DNA of 64,000 nucleotides from Jiella sonneratiae (lineage in GTDB: Bacteria > Pseudomonadota > Alphaproteobacteria > Rhizobiales > Rhizobiaceae), in assembly GCF_017353515.1 (NCBI RefSeq), contig NZ_JAFMPY010000022.1:1-64000 (forward strand). Reading direction: 5' to 3'. The position numbers and the translations under genes are program-made. The stretch's first letter is position 1, and each line of letters starts with the position of its first letter. This document shows, in pieces, positions 18,045-28,609 of the stretch. Under the pieces are notes generated by a model. The model worked only from the letters and a program-made list of their open reading frames with translations. It was not told the origin of the DNA and made no database searches.

Positions 18045-18356
18045 TCAGTCGGCAACCCGCAGAATATGATCGAGCAGGCCCGGGAAGCGCGAATCGAGGT
18101 CTTCGCGGCGCAGCGTGTTGATGTTTTCGACGCCGCGCTTGACCATGCGGATGACCCCGGCCTCCCGCAGCACCCGGAAGTGGTTCGACATGGTCGACTT
18201 GGCGAGGTCGGGGCAGGGCGCCGCCTGGCCGCAATTGATGCCGCAATCCGCCTGGTCGAGCCGTTTGACGATCGCGAGCCGCGTCGGCTCGCCGATCGCG
18301 GCGAGGACTGCGGTCAGGCTGATCGCCTCCGGTGCGGGATGAAAGAGTTCGGCCAT
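18045..18356 (-). CDS. ArsR-family winged-helix repressor
   Basis: Small dimeric DNA-binding protein of 103 residues: helix GEPTRLAIVKRLD, then a recognition region DLAKSTMSNHFRVLREAGVI and the wing VKRGVENINTLRRED. A cysteine-bearing loop, CGINCGQAAPC, precedes the recognition helix and could be a redox or metal sensor, though it does not match the classical ArsR CxC site. It is divergent from an SDR gene and very likely controls it and itself through the shared 87-bp region. Confidence 0.88.
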   Translation of the reverse strand: MAELFHPAPEAISLTAVLAAIGEPTRLAIVKRLDQADCGINCGQAAPCPDLAKSTMSNHFRVLREAGVIRMVKRGVENINTLRREDLDSRFPGLLDHILRVAD

Positions 18357-18376
18357 GGCCCGTCCTAGCAGAGGAA

Positions 18377-18427
18377 TTGACAGCCTCCAATAGTTCCATA
18401 TATCCGTAATTCGGAATTAACGAACTA
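18377..18427. promoter_or_regulatory. Divergent arsR/SDR control region
   Basis: On the plus strand TTGACA (18377-18382) is followed after 16 bases by TATATC (18399-18404), a plausible promoter for the SDR gene. A perfect inverted repeat TAGTTC (18391-18396) ... GAACTA (18422-18427) flanks the -10 region, with a smaller TCCG-N5-CGGA inside (18403-18415). The region is much richer in A and T than its surroundings. These are candidate binding sites for the adjacent ArsR-family repressor. Confidence 0.5.
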
Positions 18428-18443
18428 ATGGAAAGGACGCGTC

Positions 18444-19202
18444 ATGAGCGGACAGTTCGAGGGCAGGACCGTGGTGGTGACGGGCGGTTCCTCCGGCATC
18501 GGCCTTGCGGCGGCGAAGGCCTTCGCCGCGGCCGGCGCTCGGCGGATCTACATCACCGGACGGAGGCAAGCCGCGCTGGAGGCCGCGGCGGAAGAGATCG
18601 GGGCTTCGGCGCAGGCGGTACAGGCCGACGCCGGCGACGTCGCGGCGCTCGGCCGGCTCGAGAAGGCGATCACGGCGAACGGCGACCGGATCGACGTGCT
18701 CTTCGCCAATGCTGGCATCGCCGAGAAGAACCGCCTCGGCGAGACGAGCGAAGCGGATTTCGACCGGACCTTCGACGTCAACGTCAAGGGCGTGTTCTTC
18801 ACCGTCCAGAGCCTGCTGCCCGTCCTCGCCGACGGTGCCGCCGTGGTGCTCAACGCCTCGATCGTCTCCGGGAAGGGGATGCCCGACCTCAGCCTCTACA
18901 GCGCCTCCAAGGCAGCCGTGCGGTCGCTGGCGCGCTCCTTCGCCAGCGATCTCAGGGCGCGGCGCATCCGCGTCAACGCCGTCAGCCCCGGGGTCACGAA
19001 GACGCCGATTCTCGAAACCGGCCTGAAGATGTCGGCCGAGGAATTCGAAGGATTTTCGCAATATGTCGCCGAGGCGGCGCCGGCCGGCCGGGTCGCCGAT
19101 CCGATCGAGATCGCGGCCGCCGTGCTGTTTCTCGCGTCTCCGGCCGCGAGCTACGTCAATGGCGTCGAACTCGCCGTCGACGGCGGGCTGGCGCAGGTCT
19201 GA
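18444..19202 (+). CDS. Short-chain dehydrogenase/reductase
   Basis: NAD(P)-dependent oxidoreductase of the classical SDR family, 252 residues. The cofactor motif TGGSSGIG lies at residues 14-21, the FANAGIA motif near 90, the catalytic Ser in LNASIVSGKG and the Tyr/Lys pair in YSASKAAV. The ITGRRQ region after beta-2 suggests NADP(H) preference. The substrate is unknown. Its divergence from an ArsR-family gene suggests induction by the ligand sensed by that repressor, as in other arsR-SDR pairs. Confidence 0.92.
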   Translation: MSGQFEGRTVVVTGGSSGIGLAAAKAFAAAGARRIYITGRRQAALEAAAEEIGASAQAVQADAGDVAALGRLEKAITANGDRIDVLFANAGIAEKNRLGETSEADFDRTFDVNVKGVFFTVQSLLPVLADGAAVVLNASIVSGKGMPDLSLYSASKAAVRSLARSFASDLRARRIRVNAVSPGVTKTPILETGLKMSAEEFEGFSQYVAEAAPAGRVADPIEIAAAVLFLASPAASYVNGVELAVDGGLAQV

Positions 19203-19228
19203 GCAGAGGCCGGCTCGGAAATGAAATC

Positions 19229-19256
19229 GGCCCGGAACCGTCGCCGGTTCCGGGCC
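19229..19256. terminator. Bidirectional terminator between the SDR gene and atpC
   Basis: Perfect 12-bp stem GGCCCGGAACCG / CGGTTCCGGGCC with a TCGC loop, midway between two converging stop codons. The minus-strand side is followed by GATTTCATTT, so it probably ends the ATP synthase operon; the plus side lacks a clean T-tract. Confidence 0.75.
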
Positions 19257-19287
19257 GCATGAATTGGCCGGAAGTCGTCGCAGGCCA

Positions 19288-19692
19288 TCAGCCGGCAAGG
19301 CCGGCCCGCGCTTCCTTCAACTGGTCGAGCCTGTGCTGGGCTCTGGCCTTCACCTCCGGATCGGCGGCGTCGGCGACGTCCTCCTCGGCATCCTTGATGC
19401 TCTGGTCGAGGGCGGCCATGTCGACCTTGTCCGCCGGCTCGGCATGTTCGGCAAGCAGCGTCAGGCCGTTCTCGTTGACGTCGGCGAAGCCGCCGCGCAC
19501 GAAGATCCGTTCCTCGCCGCCGCCGTCCTTGGTCACCGTGACGATGCCCGGCTTGATGGTCGACATCACCGGCGCGTGCTTCGCCATCACGGTGAAGAAG
19601 CCTTCCGAGCCGGGGATCGAGACGGCGGTCACCGCCTCGGACATCAGGAGCTTTTCCGGCGAGACGAGTTCGAACTGGAAGCTATCGGCCAT
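19288..19692 (-). CDS. atpC: F1 ATP synthase epsilon subunit
   Basis: Central-stalk subunit that couples rotation to catalysis and inhibits ATP hydrolysis. The 134-residue product begins MADSFQFELVSPEKLLMSE and contains IPGSEGFFTVMAKHAPVMS and FVRGGFADVNENGLTLLAE, the N-terminal beta-sandwich; a short charged helical hairpin (residues 95-134) ends it. The ATG at 19692 lies inside the end of the preceding cysteine-protein gene, an 11-base overlap, so its translation is probably coupled to that of the small protein. Last gene of the operon. Confidence 0.95.
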   Translation of the reverse strand: MADSFQFELVSPEKLLMSEAVTAVSIPGSEGFFTVMAKHAPVMSTIKPGIVTVTKDGGGEERIFVRGGFADVNENGLTLLAEHAEPADKVDMAALDQSIKDAEEDVADAADPEVKARAQHRLDQLKEARAGLAG

Positions 19693-19884
19693 CGGTCTCT
19701 CGTTGCTTCGCGGCGGCTTCAAAATGCGCGATCGCCGCGGCGAACTTGTCGCGGCAGCCGGGATTGCAGAAGCCGACCACCGCGCCGTTGTACATCGTCA
19801 GGGAATCGTCCGCGATCGGCTTTCCCGACCACGGACAGGTCTCGTTGATCGCGTCCTCGATCAGAAGATCGCGATCGCCGCTCA

Positions 19885-19885
<1 letters not shown>
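19682..19885 (-). CDS. YHS/TRASH-like small cysteine protein inside the atp operon
   Basis: A 67-residue cytoplasmic protein. It has the spacing CPWSGKPIADDSLTMYNG then VVGFCNPGCRDKFAAA, resembling YHS/TRASH metal-binding modules (CPxCG ... Y-x-G ... FC-x3-C-x2-F), except that Ser replaces the second cysteine of the first pair. Metal or cofactor binding is inferred. Its start overlaps the atpD stop by one base (TGATG) and its end overlaps atpC by 11 bases, so the gene is embedded in the operon and translationally coupled. I recall similar small proteins in rhizobial genomes, but not a known function. Confidence 0.8.
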
Positions 19886-21339
<1,454 letters not shown>

Positions 21340-21350
21340 TCATTTTCGTG

Positions 21351-22235
21351 TCAGAGCGCCTCGGCGCCCGAAATGATTTCGACCAGTTCCGTCGTGATCT
21401 GCGCCTGGCGCTGGCGGTTGTAGGAGATCGACAGGCGGTCGATCATGTCGCCGGCGTTGCGGGTCGCATTGTCCATGGCGGTCATCCGCGCGCCCTGTTC
21501 GGACGCGGCGTTCTCCAGCATGGCGTGCAGGATCTGCACCTTGATGTTGCGCGGGATCAGGGCGTCGAGGATCGCCGCCGGGTCCGGCTCGTATTCGTAG
21601 ACCGCGGCGGCGCCGTTTCCGCCCGCGCCGGCCTCTGCTTCCTCCGACAGGTCGGCGGGAATGATCTGCTGGGCCGTCGGCACCTGGCTGATGACGTTCT
21701 GGAACTCCGAATAGAAGATCGTGCAGACGTCGAATTCGCCCTTGCCGAACAGTTCCATGATCTTCTCGCCCAGCATGTCGGCCTGTTCGAAGCCGACCTG
21801 CTTCACCTCCCGGAAGTCGACGCGGTCGACGATCTTGCCGGAGAGGTCGCGGCGCATCATGTCCCAGGCCTTCTTGCCGACGGCCAGGAACTTGACGGTC
21901 TTGCCGTCGGCCTCGAGCTGGCGCTGGCGCTGGCGCGCCAGCTTGACGATCGAGGCGTTGAACGCGCCGGCGAGGCCGCGCTCGGCGGTGAACACCACCA
22001 GAAGGTGGGTGTCGCTCTTGCCGGTGCCGACCATCAGCGGCGGGCCGTCGCCCTCGACGGCGCCGGCGATGTTGGCCAAAACGGCCGCCATGCGGTCGGC
22101 ATAGGGCCTTGCCGCGGCCGCCGCTTCCTCGGCCCGACGCAGTTTCGCCGCCGCGACCATCTGCATGGCCTTGGTGATCTTCTGCGTGGACTTGACCGAC
22201 GTGATGCGGTTTCGAAGGTCCTTCAGTGATGCCAT
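21351..22235 (-). CDS. atpG: F1 ATP synthase gamma subunit
   Basis: Central rotor shaft. The 294-residue product has the paired terminal helices of the family: [20 protein letters not shown] at the N-terminus and [20 protein letters not shown] at the C-terminus, with [15 protein letters not shown] between. An alphaproteobacterial-style insert around residues 190-210 ([20 protein letters not shown]) is present. It lies 78 bases after atpA. Confidence 0.97.
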   Translation of the reverse strand: MASLKDLRNRITSVKSTQKITKAMQMVAAAKLRRAEEAAAAARPYADRMAAVLANIAGAVEGDGPPLMVGTGKSDTHLLVVFTAERGLAGAFNASIVKLARQRQRQLEADGKTVKFLAVGKKAWDMMRRDLSGKIVDRVDFREVKQVGFEQADMLGEKIMELFGKGEFDVCTIFYSEFQNVISQVPTAQQIIPADLSEEAEAGAGGNGAAAVYEYEPDPAAILDALIPRNIKVQILHAMLENAASEQGARMTAMDNATRNAGDMIDRLSISYNRQRQAQITTELVEIISGAEAL

Positions 22236-22313
22236 GGTCTGGCGCAGTCTCCCGCTGGATCGGCCTCCCCCGGCGAAATCTGCCGGGCGAGGTCGCGAGC
22301 CGAATTGTTCAGA

Positions 22314-23843
22314 TCAGGCGAAGCTCTTGGCGAAGGAATCGATCGCCGCCTTCAGCTTCCCGCGGATGTCGTCCGTGAGAGCCTTTTCCTTGGCGATCTG
22401 GTCGAGCACCTCCTTGTGCTCGGTCCGCATGGCGGTGAGCAGGCCGTCCTCGAAGTCGCCGACCTGGTCGACCCGCAGCTTGTCGAGATAGCCCTGGGTG
22501 CCGGCGAAGATCACCGTCACCTGCTCCTCGGTCTTGAGCGGCGAGAACTGCGGCTGCTTGAGCAGCTCGGTGAGCCGCGCGCCGCGGTTGAGCAGCCGCT
22601 GCGTCGCCGCGTCGAGGTCGGAGCCGAACTGCGCGAAGGCGGCCATCTCGCGATACTGGGCGAGCTCGCCCTTGATCGAGCCGGCGACCTGCTTCATCGC
22701 CTTGATCTGCGCCGAGGAGCCGACGCGCGACACCGACAGGCCGACGTTCACCGCCGGGCGGATGCCCTGGTAGAACAGGGTGGTCTCGAGGAAGATCTGG
22801 CCGTCGGTGATCGAGATCACGTTGGTCGGGATGTAGGCCGAGACGTCGCCCGCCTGGGTCTCGATGACCGGCAGGGCGGTCAGCGAGCCGGCGCCGTGGG
22901 CGTCGCTCATCTTCGCGGCGCGCTCGAGCAGCCGCGAATGCAGATAGAAGACGTCGCCCGGATAGGCCTCGCGGCCCGGCGGGCGGCGCAGCAGCAGCGA
23001 CATCTGGCGGTAGGAGACGGCCTGCTTCGACAGGTCGTCGTAGCCGATCACGGCGTGCATGCCGTTGTCGCGGAAATATTCGCCCATGGCGCAGCCGGCG
23101 AAGGGCGCGATGAACTGCATCGGCGCCGGATCCGAGGCGGTCGCCGCGATGACGATCGAATACTGCATCGCGCCGCGCTCCTCGAGGGTGCGGACGAACT
23201 GCGCGACGGTCGAACGCTTCTGGCCGACGGCGACGTAGATGCAGTAGAGCTTGTCGGTCTCGCGGTTCTCGTCGTGAGCCGGCTTCTGGTTGAGGAAGGT
23301 GTCCAGAAGGATCGCGGTCTTGCCGGTCTGGCGGTCGCCGATGACCAGCTCGCGCTGGCCGCGGCCGATCGGGATCAGCGCGTCGATCGCCTTGAGGCCG
23401 GTCGACATCGGCTCATGCACCGACTTGCGCGGGATGATGCCCGGTGCTTTGACGTCGACGCGGCGGCGTTCCGCCGCATCGATCGGGCCCTTGCCGTCGA
23501 TCGGATTGCCGAGACCGTCGACGACGCGGCCGAGCAGGCCCTTGCCGACCGGCACTTCGACGATCGCGCCGGTGCGCTTGACCGTGTCGCCTTCCTTGAT
23601 CTCGCGGTCGGAGCCGAAGATCACGACGCCGACATTGTCGGCCTCGAGGTTCAGCGCCATGCCCTGGATGCCGCCGGGGAACTCGACCATCTCGCCGGCC
23701 TGGCAGTTGTCGAGACCGTAGATGCGGGCGATGCCGTCGCCGACCGACAGAACCTGGCCGACTTCGGAGACTTCCGCCTCGTTGCCGAAGTTCTTGATCT
23801 GGTTCTTCAGGATCGCGGAGATTTCCGCAGCGCGGATGTCCAT
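22314..23843 (-). CDS. atpA: F1 ATP synthase alpha subunit
   Basis: Non-catalytic nucleotide-binding subunit of F1, 509 residues. The N-terminus [20 protein letters not shown], the P-loop [10 protein letters not shown] (about 169-178), and the family signature [14 protein letters not shown] are all present, and the protein is full length. Its ATG shares one base with the atpH stop (TGATG). Confidence 0.98.
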   Translation of the reverse strand: MDIRAAEISAILKNQIKNFGNEAEVSEVGQVLSVGDGIARIYGLDNCQAGEMVEFPGGIQGMALNLEADNVGVVIFGSDREIKEGDTVKRTGAIVEVPVGKGLLGRVVDGLGNPIDGKGPIDAAERRRVDVKAPGIIPRKSVHEPMSTGLKAIDALIPIGRGQRELVIGDRQTGKTAILLDTFLNQKPAHDENRETDKLYCIYVAVGQKRSTVAQFVRTLEERGAMQYSIVIAATASDPAPMQFIAPFAGCAMGEYFRDNGMHAVIGYDDLSKQAVSYRQMSLLLRRPPGREAYPGDVFYLHSRLLERAAKMSDAHGAGSLTALPVIETQAGDVSAYIPTNVISITDGQIFLETTLFYQGIRPAVNVGLSVSRVGSSAQIKAMKQVAGSIKGELAQYREMAAFAQFGSDLDAATQRLLNRGARLTELLKQPQFSPLKTEEQVTVIFAGTQGYLDKLRVDQVGDFEDGLLTAMRTEHKEVLDQIAKEKALTDDIRGKLKAAIDSFAKSFA

Positions 23844-24403
23844 CAGCCGACCTCTTTCAGTGCAAGCTTGAGCGAATTGAGTTTGGAGCGGAGCGAGGTG
23901 TCGATCTGCCGCGAGCCGATCTTGACGATCAAGCCGCCGAGGATGGCCGGGTCGACCTTCTCGCGCATCGTCACGGATTTGCCGGCATAGCTGCCGACCG
24001 CCTCGGCGAGCGCCCGGCGCTGGCCGTCGTCGAGCGGGTGGGCGCTCGTCACCTCGACCTCGACCTCGCCGCGATGCTCGGCGGCGAGCTGGCGGAACCG
24101 GCGGATCATGCCGGGCAGGACGAACAGCCGGCGGTTGGCCGCGACGACCTTGAGGAAGTTGCCGGTGAGCTGGCTCGGCCGGGTTTCGGCGACGATCGCC
24201 TCGATGGCGCGCAGCTGCGCGTCGGACGAGAAGGCCGGACTCTCGACCAGCCGGCGGAAGTCGGCGCTCTCGTCGATCAGCCGGCCGAAGGAGACCAGTT
24301 CGGATTCGACCGTCTCGATCGCGTTGTCGTCGCGTGCGAGTTCAAACAGGGACTGGGCGTAGCGGTCTGCGACCCCCGAAACGGGAGAGGATGATTGTGC
24401 CAC
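23843..24403 (-). CDS. atpH: F1 ATP synthase delta subunit
   Basis: Peripheral-stalk subunit that links F1 to the b subunits of Fo. The 186-residue product has the N-terminal helical domain ([18 protein letters not shown]) and the C-terminal [21 protein letters not shown], the usual delta/OSCP ending. The start codon is GTG. It is the first gene of the operon; as usual in alphaproteobacteria, Fo genes are not adjacent. Confidence 0.96.
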   Translation of the reverse strand: MAQSSSPVSGVADRYAQSLFELARDDNAIETVESELVSFGRLIDESADFRRLVESPAFSSDAQLRAIEAIVAETRPSQLTGNFLKVVAANRRLFVLPGMIRRFRQLAAEHRGEVEVEVTSAHPLDDGQRRALAEAVGSYAGKSVTMREKVDPAILGGLIVKIGSRQIDTSLRSKLNSLKLALKEVG

Positions 24404-24545
24404 GGACGACCGTTTCTCTTTCGCTTTCCTTCAGGATCCGATGTGCGAGACCTTTTTCGTCACTCGCCGCAAGGCCCTGAAACCGTTGGTTGGATGCCAA
24501 GCGGACTGCCAACCTAGCGCCGGCCCTCCCCCTTGAGACTGGGTC

Positions 24546-24574
24546 CGTCTAGCATAGGGATTTCACCGCGACAA
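24546..24574 (-). promoter_or_regulatory. Candidate promoter of the atpHAGD operon
   Basis: On the minus strand TTGTCG (24569-24574) and TAGACG (24546-24551) are spaced by exactly 17 bases, about 140 bases upstream of the atpH GTG, in the only relatively AT-rich part of this gap. The match is moderate and the call is tentative. Confidence 0.4.
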
Positions 24575-24679
24575 CACGCTTGCCTCAGGCAATTCGCAGG
24601 CTTTCGCGGGTTATTCACGCAGGCTTTCGAAGAGGTGCCGCGCATATCCGCGCGGACGACGCCGGCGCCGAAGATCAGT

Positions 24680-25072
24680 TCAGGATGAAACGAAGCCGAA
24701 GGCCGGCGCGAGAGCGGCCGCGGCGAGGACGAGTTCGACGAGAAGATAGAAGATCCCGCGAAAGCTCGCCCCGTCGGTAAGAAGCGAGACGAGCCGCCCG
24801 AAGGCCGAGAACAGCCATCCCGCTCCGACGGCGAGTTCGACGAAGGGCTGGTCGTAGAGCGCCGCCCCGACGAGACCGACGCCGAGCCAGAAGCCGGCGA
24901 GCGAGGCCCGCGCCCCGGCCAGCGCGTCGATGCTGCCGGCGCTCGGCGCGAGGCCGATCGCCGAGAGCACGAGGCGCGGCGCGAACAGCGCGCCGAGGCC
25001 GAGCAGGGCGGCGACGACGGCCGCGGCGAAGGGCAGCCAGCCGGCCGGGTTCGTGGGAAGGGCGAAATCCAT
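24680..25072 (-). CDS. Small integral membrane protein (DUF4345-like)
   Basis: A 130-residue hydrophobic protein with four probable membrane spans: WLPFAAAVVAALLGLGALFA (about 11-30), a span around 52-70 (GFWLGVGLVGAALYD), one around 76-92 and the last VELVLAAAALAPAFGFV. Length and span pattern resemble the DUF4345 group; no catalytic residue stands out. A GGAGAGA ribosome-binding site lies six bases before the ATG. It is upstream of, and codirectional with, the atp operon but 276 bases away. Confidence 0.7.
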   Translation of the reverse strand: MDFALPTNPAGWLPFAAAVVAALLGLGALFAPRLVLSAIGLAPSAGSIDALAGARASLAGFWLGVGLVGAALYDQPFVELAVGAGWLFSAFGRLVSLLTDGASFRGIFYLLVELVLAAAALAPAFGFVSS

Positions 25073-25115
25073 GAGGTCTCTCCGTCGTCTCGCCGGACCG
25101 AAGCCGCCCGGCCTC

Positions 25116-25185
25116 GTGGTTCGATTCCGACATTTGCGTCCGGCTTGTACCGGTCTCGCGGCAAATGTCGGAATCAAAGAACCAC
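25116..25185. repeat. Palindromic element 1 (70 bp)
   Basis: Left arm GTGGTTC plus GATTCCGACATTTGC (25116-25137) pairs with GCAAATGTCGGAATC, a three-base AAA bulge, then GAACCAC (25161-25185). The 23-base centre contains CCGG on both sides. It shares its arm core, GACATTTG, and its overall plan with element 2, which lies 17 bases away in the opposite orientation. Confidence 0.9.
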
Positions 25186-25202
25186 TCGTGAACTTATTGT
25201 TT

Positions 25203-25280
25203 CTAGTGGAGCTTTCGAATTCGACATTTGATGCGAGGTCGACGTCGCATGGGACTCAAATGTCGAATTCGCTCCACTAG
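25203..25280. repeat. Palindromic element 2 (78 bp), inverted relative of element 1
   Basis: Left arm CTAGTGGAGC, a TTTC bulge, then GAATTCGACATTTGA (25203-25231) pairs with TCAAATGTCGAATTC and GCTCCACTAG (25256-25280). The centre extends the stem with TGCGA/TCGCA. Read on the other strand, element 1 has the same order: outer GTGG-C arm, T-rich bulge, GA-TTC-GACATTTG inner arm. Both sit in the 510-base gap between the membrane protein gene and the DUF4129 gene; 25281-25582 shows nothing else recognisable. Confidence 0.9.
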
Positions 25281-25582
25281 CCGCTGCAGACACCGGCAGG
25301 GGCCGCGAGGTCAAGCCATGGCGGCGCCACGCGTCGCGCCATGCCCCGGGGCGGGCGGCTCTGCGGCTTCCATGTTCGAGGGGCGACGCCGTGCGGCAGG
25401 CTCGCCTCAGGTGTCGCATCGGGGTGCTCATGCCGCTCCTGTCGCCCTGCCGCGGGCGGTGCGGGCGCGCGGCGACGGCGATTCGGCGCAAGGCGAATGC
25501 GGAGGGCAATTGTGATGGCGACGATTTCGGGTATGTCTCGTCGCGTCCGGGGTGTTTGTCGCTGGGGTGCCCATTGAGCCGA

Positions 25583-26308
25583 ATGACGCGCTTCGATCGC
25601 TGCCGGTGCCGGTTCGTCGCGGGCGCTGTCGCCGTCGTTCTGGCGGCCGTGCCCTGTGCCGCCCGGGCCGAGCCCAGCACCGGCGAGACGGACGCGGCGA
25701 AGCGGACCGCCGTCGGCGAGGCATATCTGAAATCGGTGGAAGGGCGACGCCTGCAGACGCCGATCGTCTATCTTTCGCCGGACTCCGACCTCGGCGCGGC
25801 AAAGCCCGGCGACCGCGGTCCCGATCCGCTGTCGGACACTCCCCCCCATACGCTCGAATGGGGCGGGACGGGCGTCCTCGTCGTCCTCGCTCTGGCGCTC
25901 GCCCTTTTCCTCTGGCTCGCCCGCGGCCAGCTCGCGGATCTCGCAGGGCCGCGCAATCGCGGCTTTGGGTCCGACGCGGCCCGCGGAGAGGCCTTCGCCG
26001 ACGCGGAACTCGACCGCGACCTCATCGCCGGCCTGCGACGCGAGAACGACCCGCGCAAGGGCCTGCGCATGGTGCTCGAGCGCTTCCTGCGGCTTGCGGC
26101 CGAGGACAACGCCATCGTCCTGAAGCGCTCGCTGACGACGCGCGAACTGATGCAGCGGCTGCCCGGCAGCTGGGCGCATCGCCGCCAGCTGGAGGTTCTC
26201 GCCCGGCAGACCGAACTGGTGCTCTTCGGCGGCCGCGACATCGGCGCCGCCGACTATCAGCGCTGCCTCGATCTCGCCGAGCCGTTCCTGAAGCGGACGG
26301 CCACATGA
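25583..26308 (+). CDS. DUF4129-domain membrane protein
   Basis: A 241-residue protein with a signal peptide or N-terminal anchor (FVAGAVAVVLAAVPCAARA), a short extracytoplasmic part, one membrane span (VLVVLALALALFLWLARG, about 98-115) and a C-terminal cytoplasmic DUF4129 region with LRMVLERFLRLAAEDN, TTRELMQRL and ELVLFGGRDIGAADYQRC. DUF4129 genes commonly accompany MoxR and DUF58 genes, as here. The ATG at 25583 is chosen because the signal peptide begins there. It overlaps the next gene by four bases. Confidence 0.85.
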   Translation: MTRFDRCRCRFVAGAVAVVLAAVPCAARAEPSTGETDAAKRTAVGEAYLKSVEGRRLQTPIVYLSPDSDLGAAKPGDRGPDPLSDTPPHTLEWGGTGVLVVLALALALFLWLARGQLADLAGPRNRGFGSDAARGEAFADAELDRDLIAGLRRENDPRKGLRMVLERFLRLAAEDNAIVLKRSLTTRELMQRLPGSWAHRRQLEVLARQTELVLFGGRDIGAADYQRCLDLAEPFLKRTAT

Positions 26309-27699
26309 CGGAGCGGGCCGCAAATCCATCTGCAAGCCCGGCGCCGGCGAGCCGCGCCGGCGGCGAATGGGCGAAGAGCCTGGCGATCCTCCTCGCGGTC
26401 TGTCTCGCCGTCGGCCTGTTCTATCTCCTCGGCGCCCGCCGCCCGATCGAACGCAGCGCCATCGGCCTCGCCGGCCTCGAACGCTGGCTGGAGACGAGCG
26501 GCGTTCCGACGGTGCCGGCCTTTCAGGGCGGTCCCGGCGCCCAGAGCTTCCGCATCCTGCCGGTCTACGATCCGAAGCTGCTCGGCGAGGGGGTCGAGCA
26601 GGCGGATGGCGGCGAGGACGAACGCGGCGCTCTGTCGCCGCAACCTCTCGCCAGGGCCGACTTCGTGGCGCGGGCGACGGCCGGCCCGATGTTGGCGGTG
26701 CTGCCGAAATGGCGCGGCGGCATGGTCGCGAGGGGCGCGGCGCATCCGGACCTCCTCGTTCCGCCGGGCGCCATGGACTTCTTCGGTGGCGAACCGGTCA
26801 GGCGCCTCGCCGAGAAAGGCCTCGCCACCTACAAGGTCTACGACAAGGAATTCGGCCAGCCGGTCTCCCGGCCGGCGACGCTCTATTCGGCGCAGGTGCT
26901 CGGGCAGGGACTCGAGGCGAAGTGCAACCCGGTTCTCGTGCTCGAGGACGACCGCGGCGATCCGCTCGGCACGCTGATGGCCGACTGTACCGGCAAGCTC
27001 TTCGAGGGATCGGGCAACACGTTGTTCGTCCTCTCCGATCCCGACGTTCTCGACAATGCCGGCCTCGCGCTCGGAGACAATGCCGGGCTGGCGCTGACCA
27101 TCGTCGAAGGCTTTGCGGGCAATTCGGCGATCTTCGTCGACGCCGACACGGCCAGCGAGGCCGTGCAGGGCGCGACGCAGCCCGAGGGCGGCGAGGATCG
27201 GCGCCAGCGCACCCTCGCCGACCTCGACCGCTTCTTCGTCTATCCCTTCTCTTGGTTCTGGATCGGCGTCGTGCTCGTCACCGGGCTGGCGCTCTGGCGG
27301 GGCAGCCGGCGCTTCGGCCGCCCGCAGGAGGAGGTCGAGGCGGCGGAAGCGTCCAAGCGCCGCACCATCGAGGCCTCGCGCCGCATCCTGCTTCTTTCAC
27401 GGGAAGACGAGCCGCTGGTCGCGCGCCACGTCGCCGACCGCATCGAGGCGCTGGCGAGCGCGCTCGTCGAGACGACGCGCCGGGACCGCAGCGGCGAATT
27501 GGCGGCGCTCTCGCGGCTTCTCGCCCGTCGCTCGCCCGAGCTTGCCTCGCGATTCCACAAGGCCCACGCGGCCGTGACCGCCACCGGCCTCAAGGAACGG
27601 GCGCGCTTCGACGCGCTCGCCGCCTTCGAGGCCGTGATTCAGGAGACGTGGCATGAATTTGGACGAGTTGCGGGCCCTGCGCGACCGGATCGCCGCTGA
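26305..27699 (+). CDS. DUF4350-type membrane protein
   Basis: A 464-residue protein with one span near the N-terminus ([19 protein letters not shown], about 25-43) and one in the last third ([18 protein letters not shown], near 345). The large periplasmic domain between them has the GATase-like layout of DUF4350 proteins, and the cytoplasmic tail is helical with many arginines. It overlaps DUF4129 upstream by four bases and moxR downstream by 47 bases. It probably belongs to the same complex as its neighbours; its biochemical role is not known to me. Confidence 0.75.
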   Translation: MTERAANPSASPAPASRAGGEWAKSLAILLAVCLAVGLFYLLGARRPIERSAIGLAGLERWLETSGVPTVPAFQGGPGAQSFRILPVYDPKLLGEGVEQADGGEDERGALSPQPLARADFVARATAGPMLAVLPKWRGGMVARGAAHPDLLVPPGAMDFFGGEPVRRLAEKGLATYKVYDKEFGQPVSRPATLYSAQVLGQGLEAKCNPVLVLEDDRGDPLGTLMADCTGKLFEGSGNTLFVLSDPDVLDNAGLALGDNAGLALTIVEGFAGNSAIFVDADTASEAVQGATQPEGGEDRRQRTLADLDRFFVYPFSWFWIGVVLVTGLALWRGSRRFGRPQEEVEAAEASKRRTIEASRRILLLSREDEPLVARHVADRIEALASALVETTRRDRSGELAALSRLLARRSPELASRFHKAHAAVTATGLKERARFDALAAFEAVIQETWHEFGRVAGPARPDRR

Positions 27700-28609
27700 G
27701 ATCGAAAAGGCCGTGCAGGGCCAGGCGGCGGTGGTCGAGCTGCTGCTCGTCTCGCTGTTCGCCCGCGGCCACTGCCTGATCGAGGGGCCGCCGGGAACCG
27801 CCAAGACGCTGCTCGCCCAGAGCCTCGCGGCGGCGGTGACGCTCGACTTCAAGCGCCTCCAGTTCACCCCCGACCTGATGCCGGGCGACGTCATCGGCTC
27901 GAACGTCTACGATTTCGGCTCGCGGCGATTCGAGCTGGTGAAGGGGCCGATCTTCACCGACATCCTGCTTTCCGACGAGATCAACCGCGCGCCGCCGAAG
28001 ACGCAGGCCGCGCTGCTGCAGGTGATGAACGAGCGGCGGGTGACGATCGACGGCGTCGATCATGCCGTCGGCAACGTGTTCTTCGTCGTCGCCACCCAGA
28101 ACCCGATCGAGCAGCAGGGCACCTATCCGCTGCCCGAGGCGCAGCTCGACCGCTTCCTGTTCAAGGTCGAGATCGCGTTTCCGGACGAGGAGGCGGAACT
28201 CTCGATCCTCAGGCGCCATGCCGGCCAGCCGCTCGACCACGACGCCCGCAAGGCCGCGATCGAGCCGGTCGCCGGGCTCGGCGAGATCCGTGCCGGCCAG
28301 GAACTGGTGGACGCCATCCGCCTCGACGACGAGATCCTGCGCTACGTGCTCGGCCTCTGCCGCGCCACCCGCGCCGACGTCGACATCGCCTATGGCGTCT
28401 CGACCCGCGCCGCCGACGCGCTGTGCGGCGCGGTGCGGGCGCGCGCCGCGCTCGACGGCCGCGACTACGCCATCCCCGACGACGTCAAATTGCTGTTCGG
28501 ACCGACGATGCGCCACCGTGTCGTGCTCTCGCCGACGGCGGAGATCGAGGGGCGGAGCCCCGATTCGGTTCTCGCGGCGCTCGTCGAGCAGATTCCGGCG
28601 CCGCGCTGA
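27653..28609 (+). CDS. moxR: MoxR-family AAA+ ATPase
   Basis: AAA+ chaperone-like ATPase of 318 residues. The Walker A motif is EGPPGTAKT (about 43-51), the Walker [21 protein letters not shown] (about 104-123), sensor 1 [20 protein letters not shown], and an arginine finger follows in LDRFLF. MoxR proteins act on DUF58/VWA partners in metal insertion, complex assembly or envelope stress; the target here is unknown. It starts within the DUF4350 gene and shares one base with the DUF58 gene (TGATG). Confidence 0.94.
   Translation: MNLDELRALRDRIAAEIEKAVQGQAAVVELLLVSLFARGHCLIEGPPGTAKTLLAQSLAAAVTLDFKRLQFTPDLMPGDVIGSNVYDFGSRRFELVKGPIFTDILLSDEINRAPPKTQAALLQVMNERRVTIDGVDHAVGNVFFVVATQNPIEQQGTYPLPEAQLDRFLFKVEIAFPDEEAELSILRRHAGQPLDHDARKAAIEPVAGLGEIRAGQELVDAIRLDDEILRYVLGLCRATRADVDIAYGVSTRAADALCGAVRARAALDGRDYAIPDDVKLLFGPTMRHRVVLSPTAEIEGRSPDSVLAALVEQIPAPR

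Noticed and set aside
25116-25137. GGTTCGATTCC resembles the T-arm of a tRNA
   Set aside because: The flanks do not form a cloverleaf; the bases belong to a 70-bp palindrome whose other arm pairs with them.
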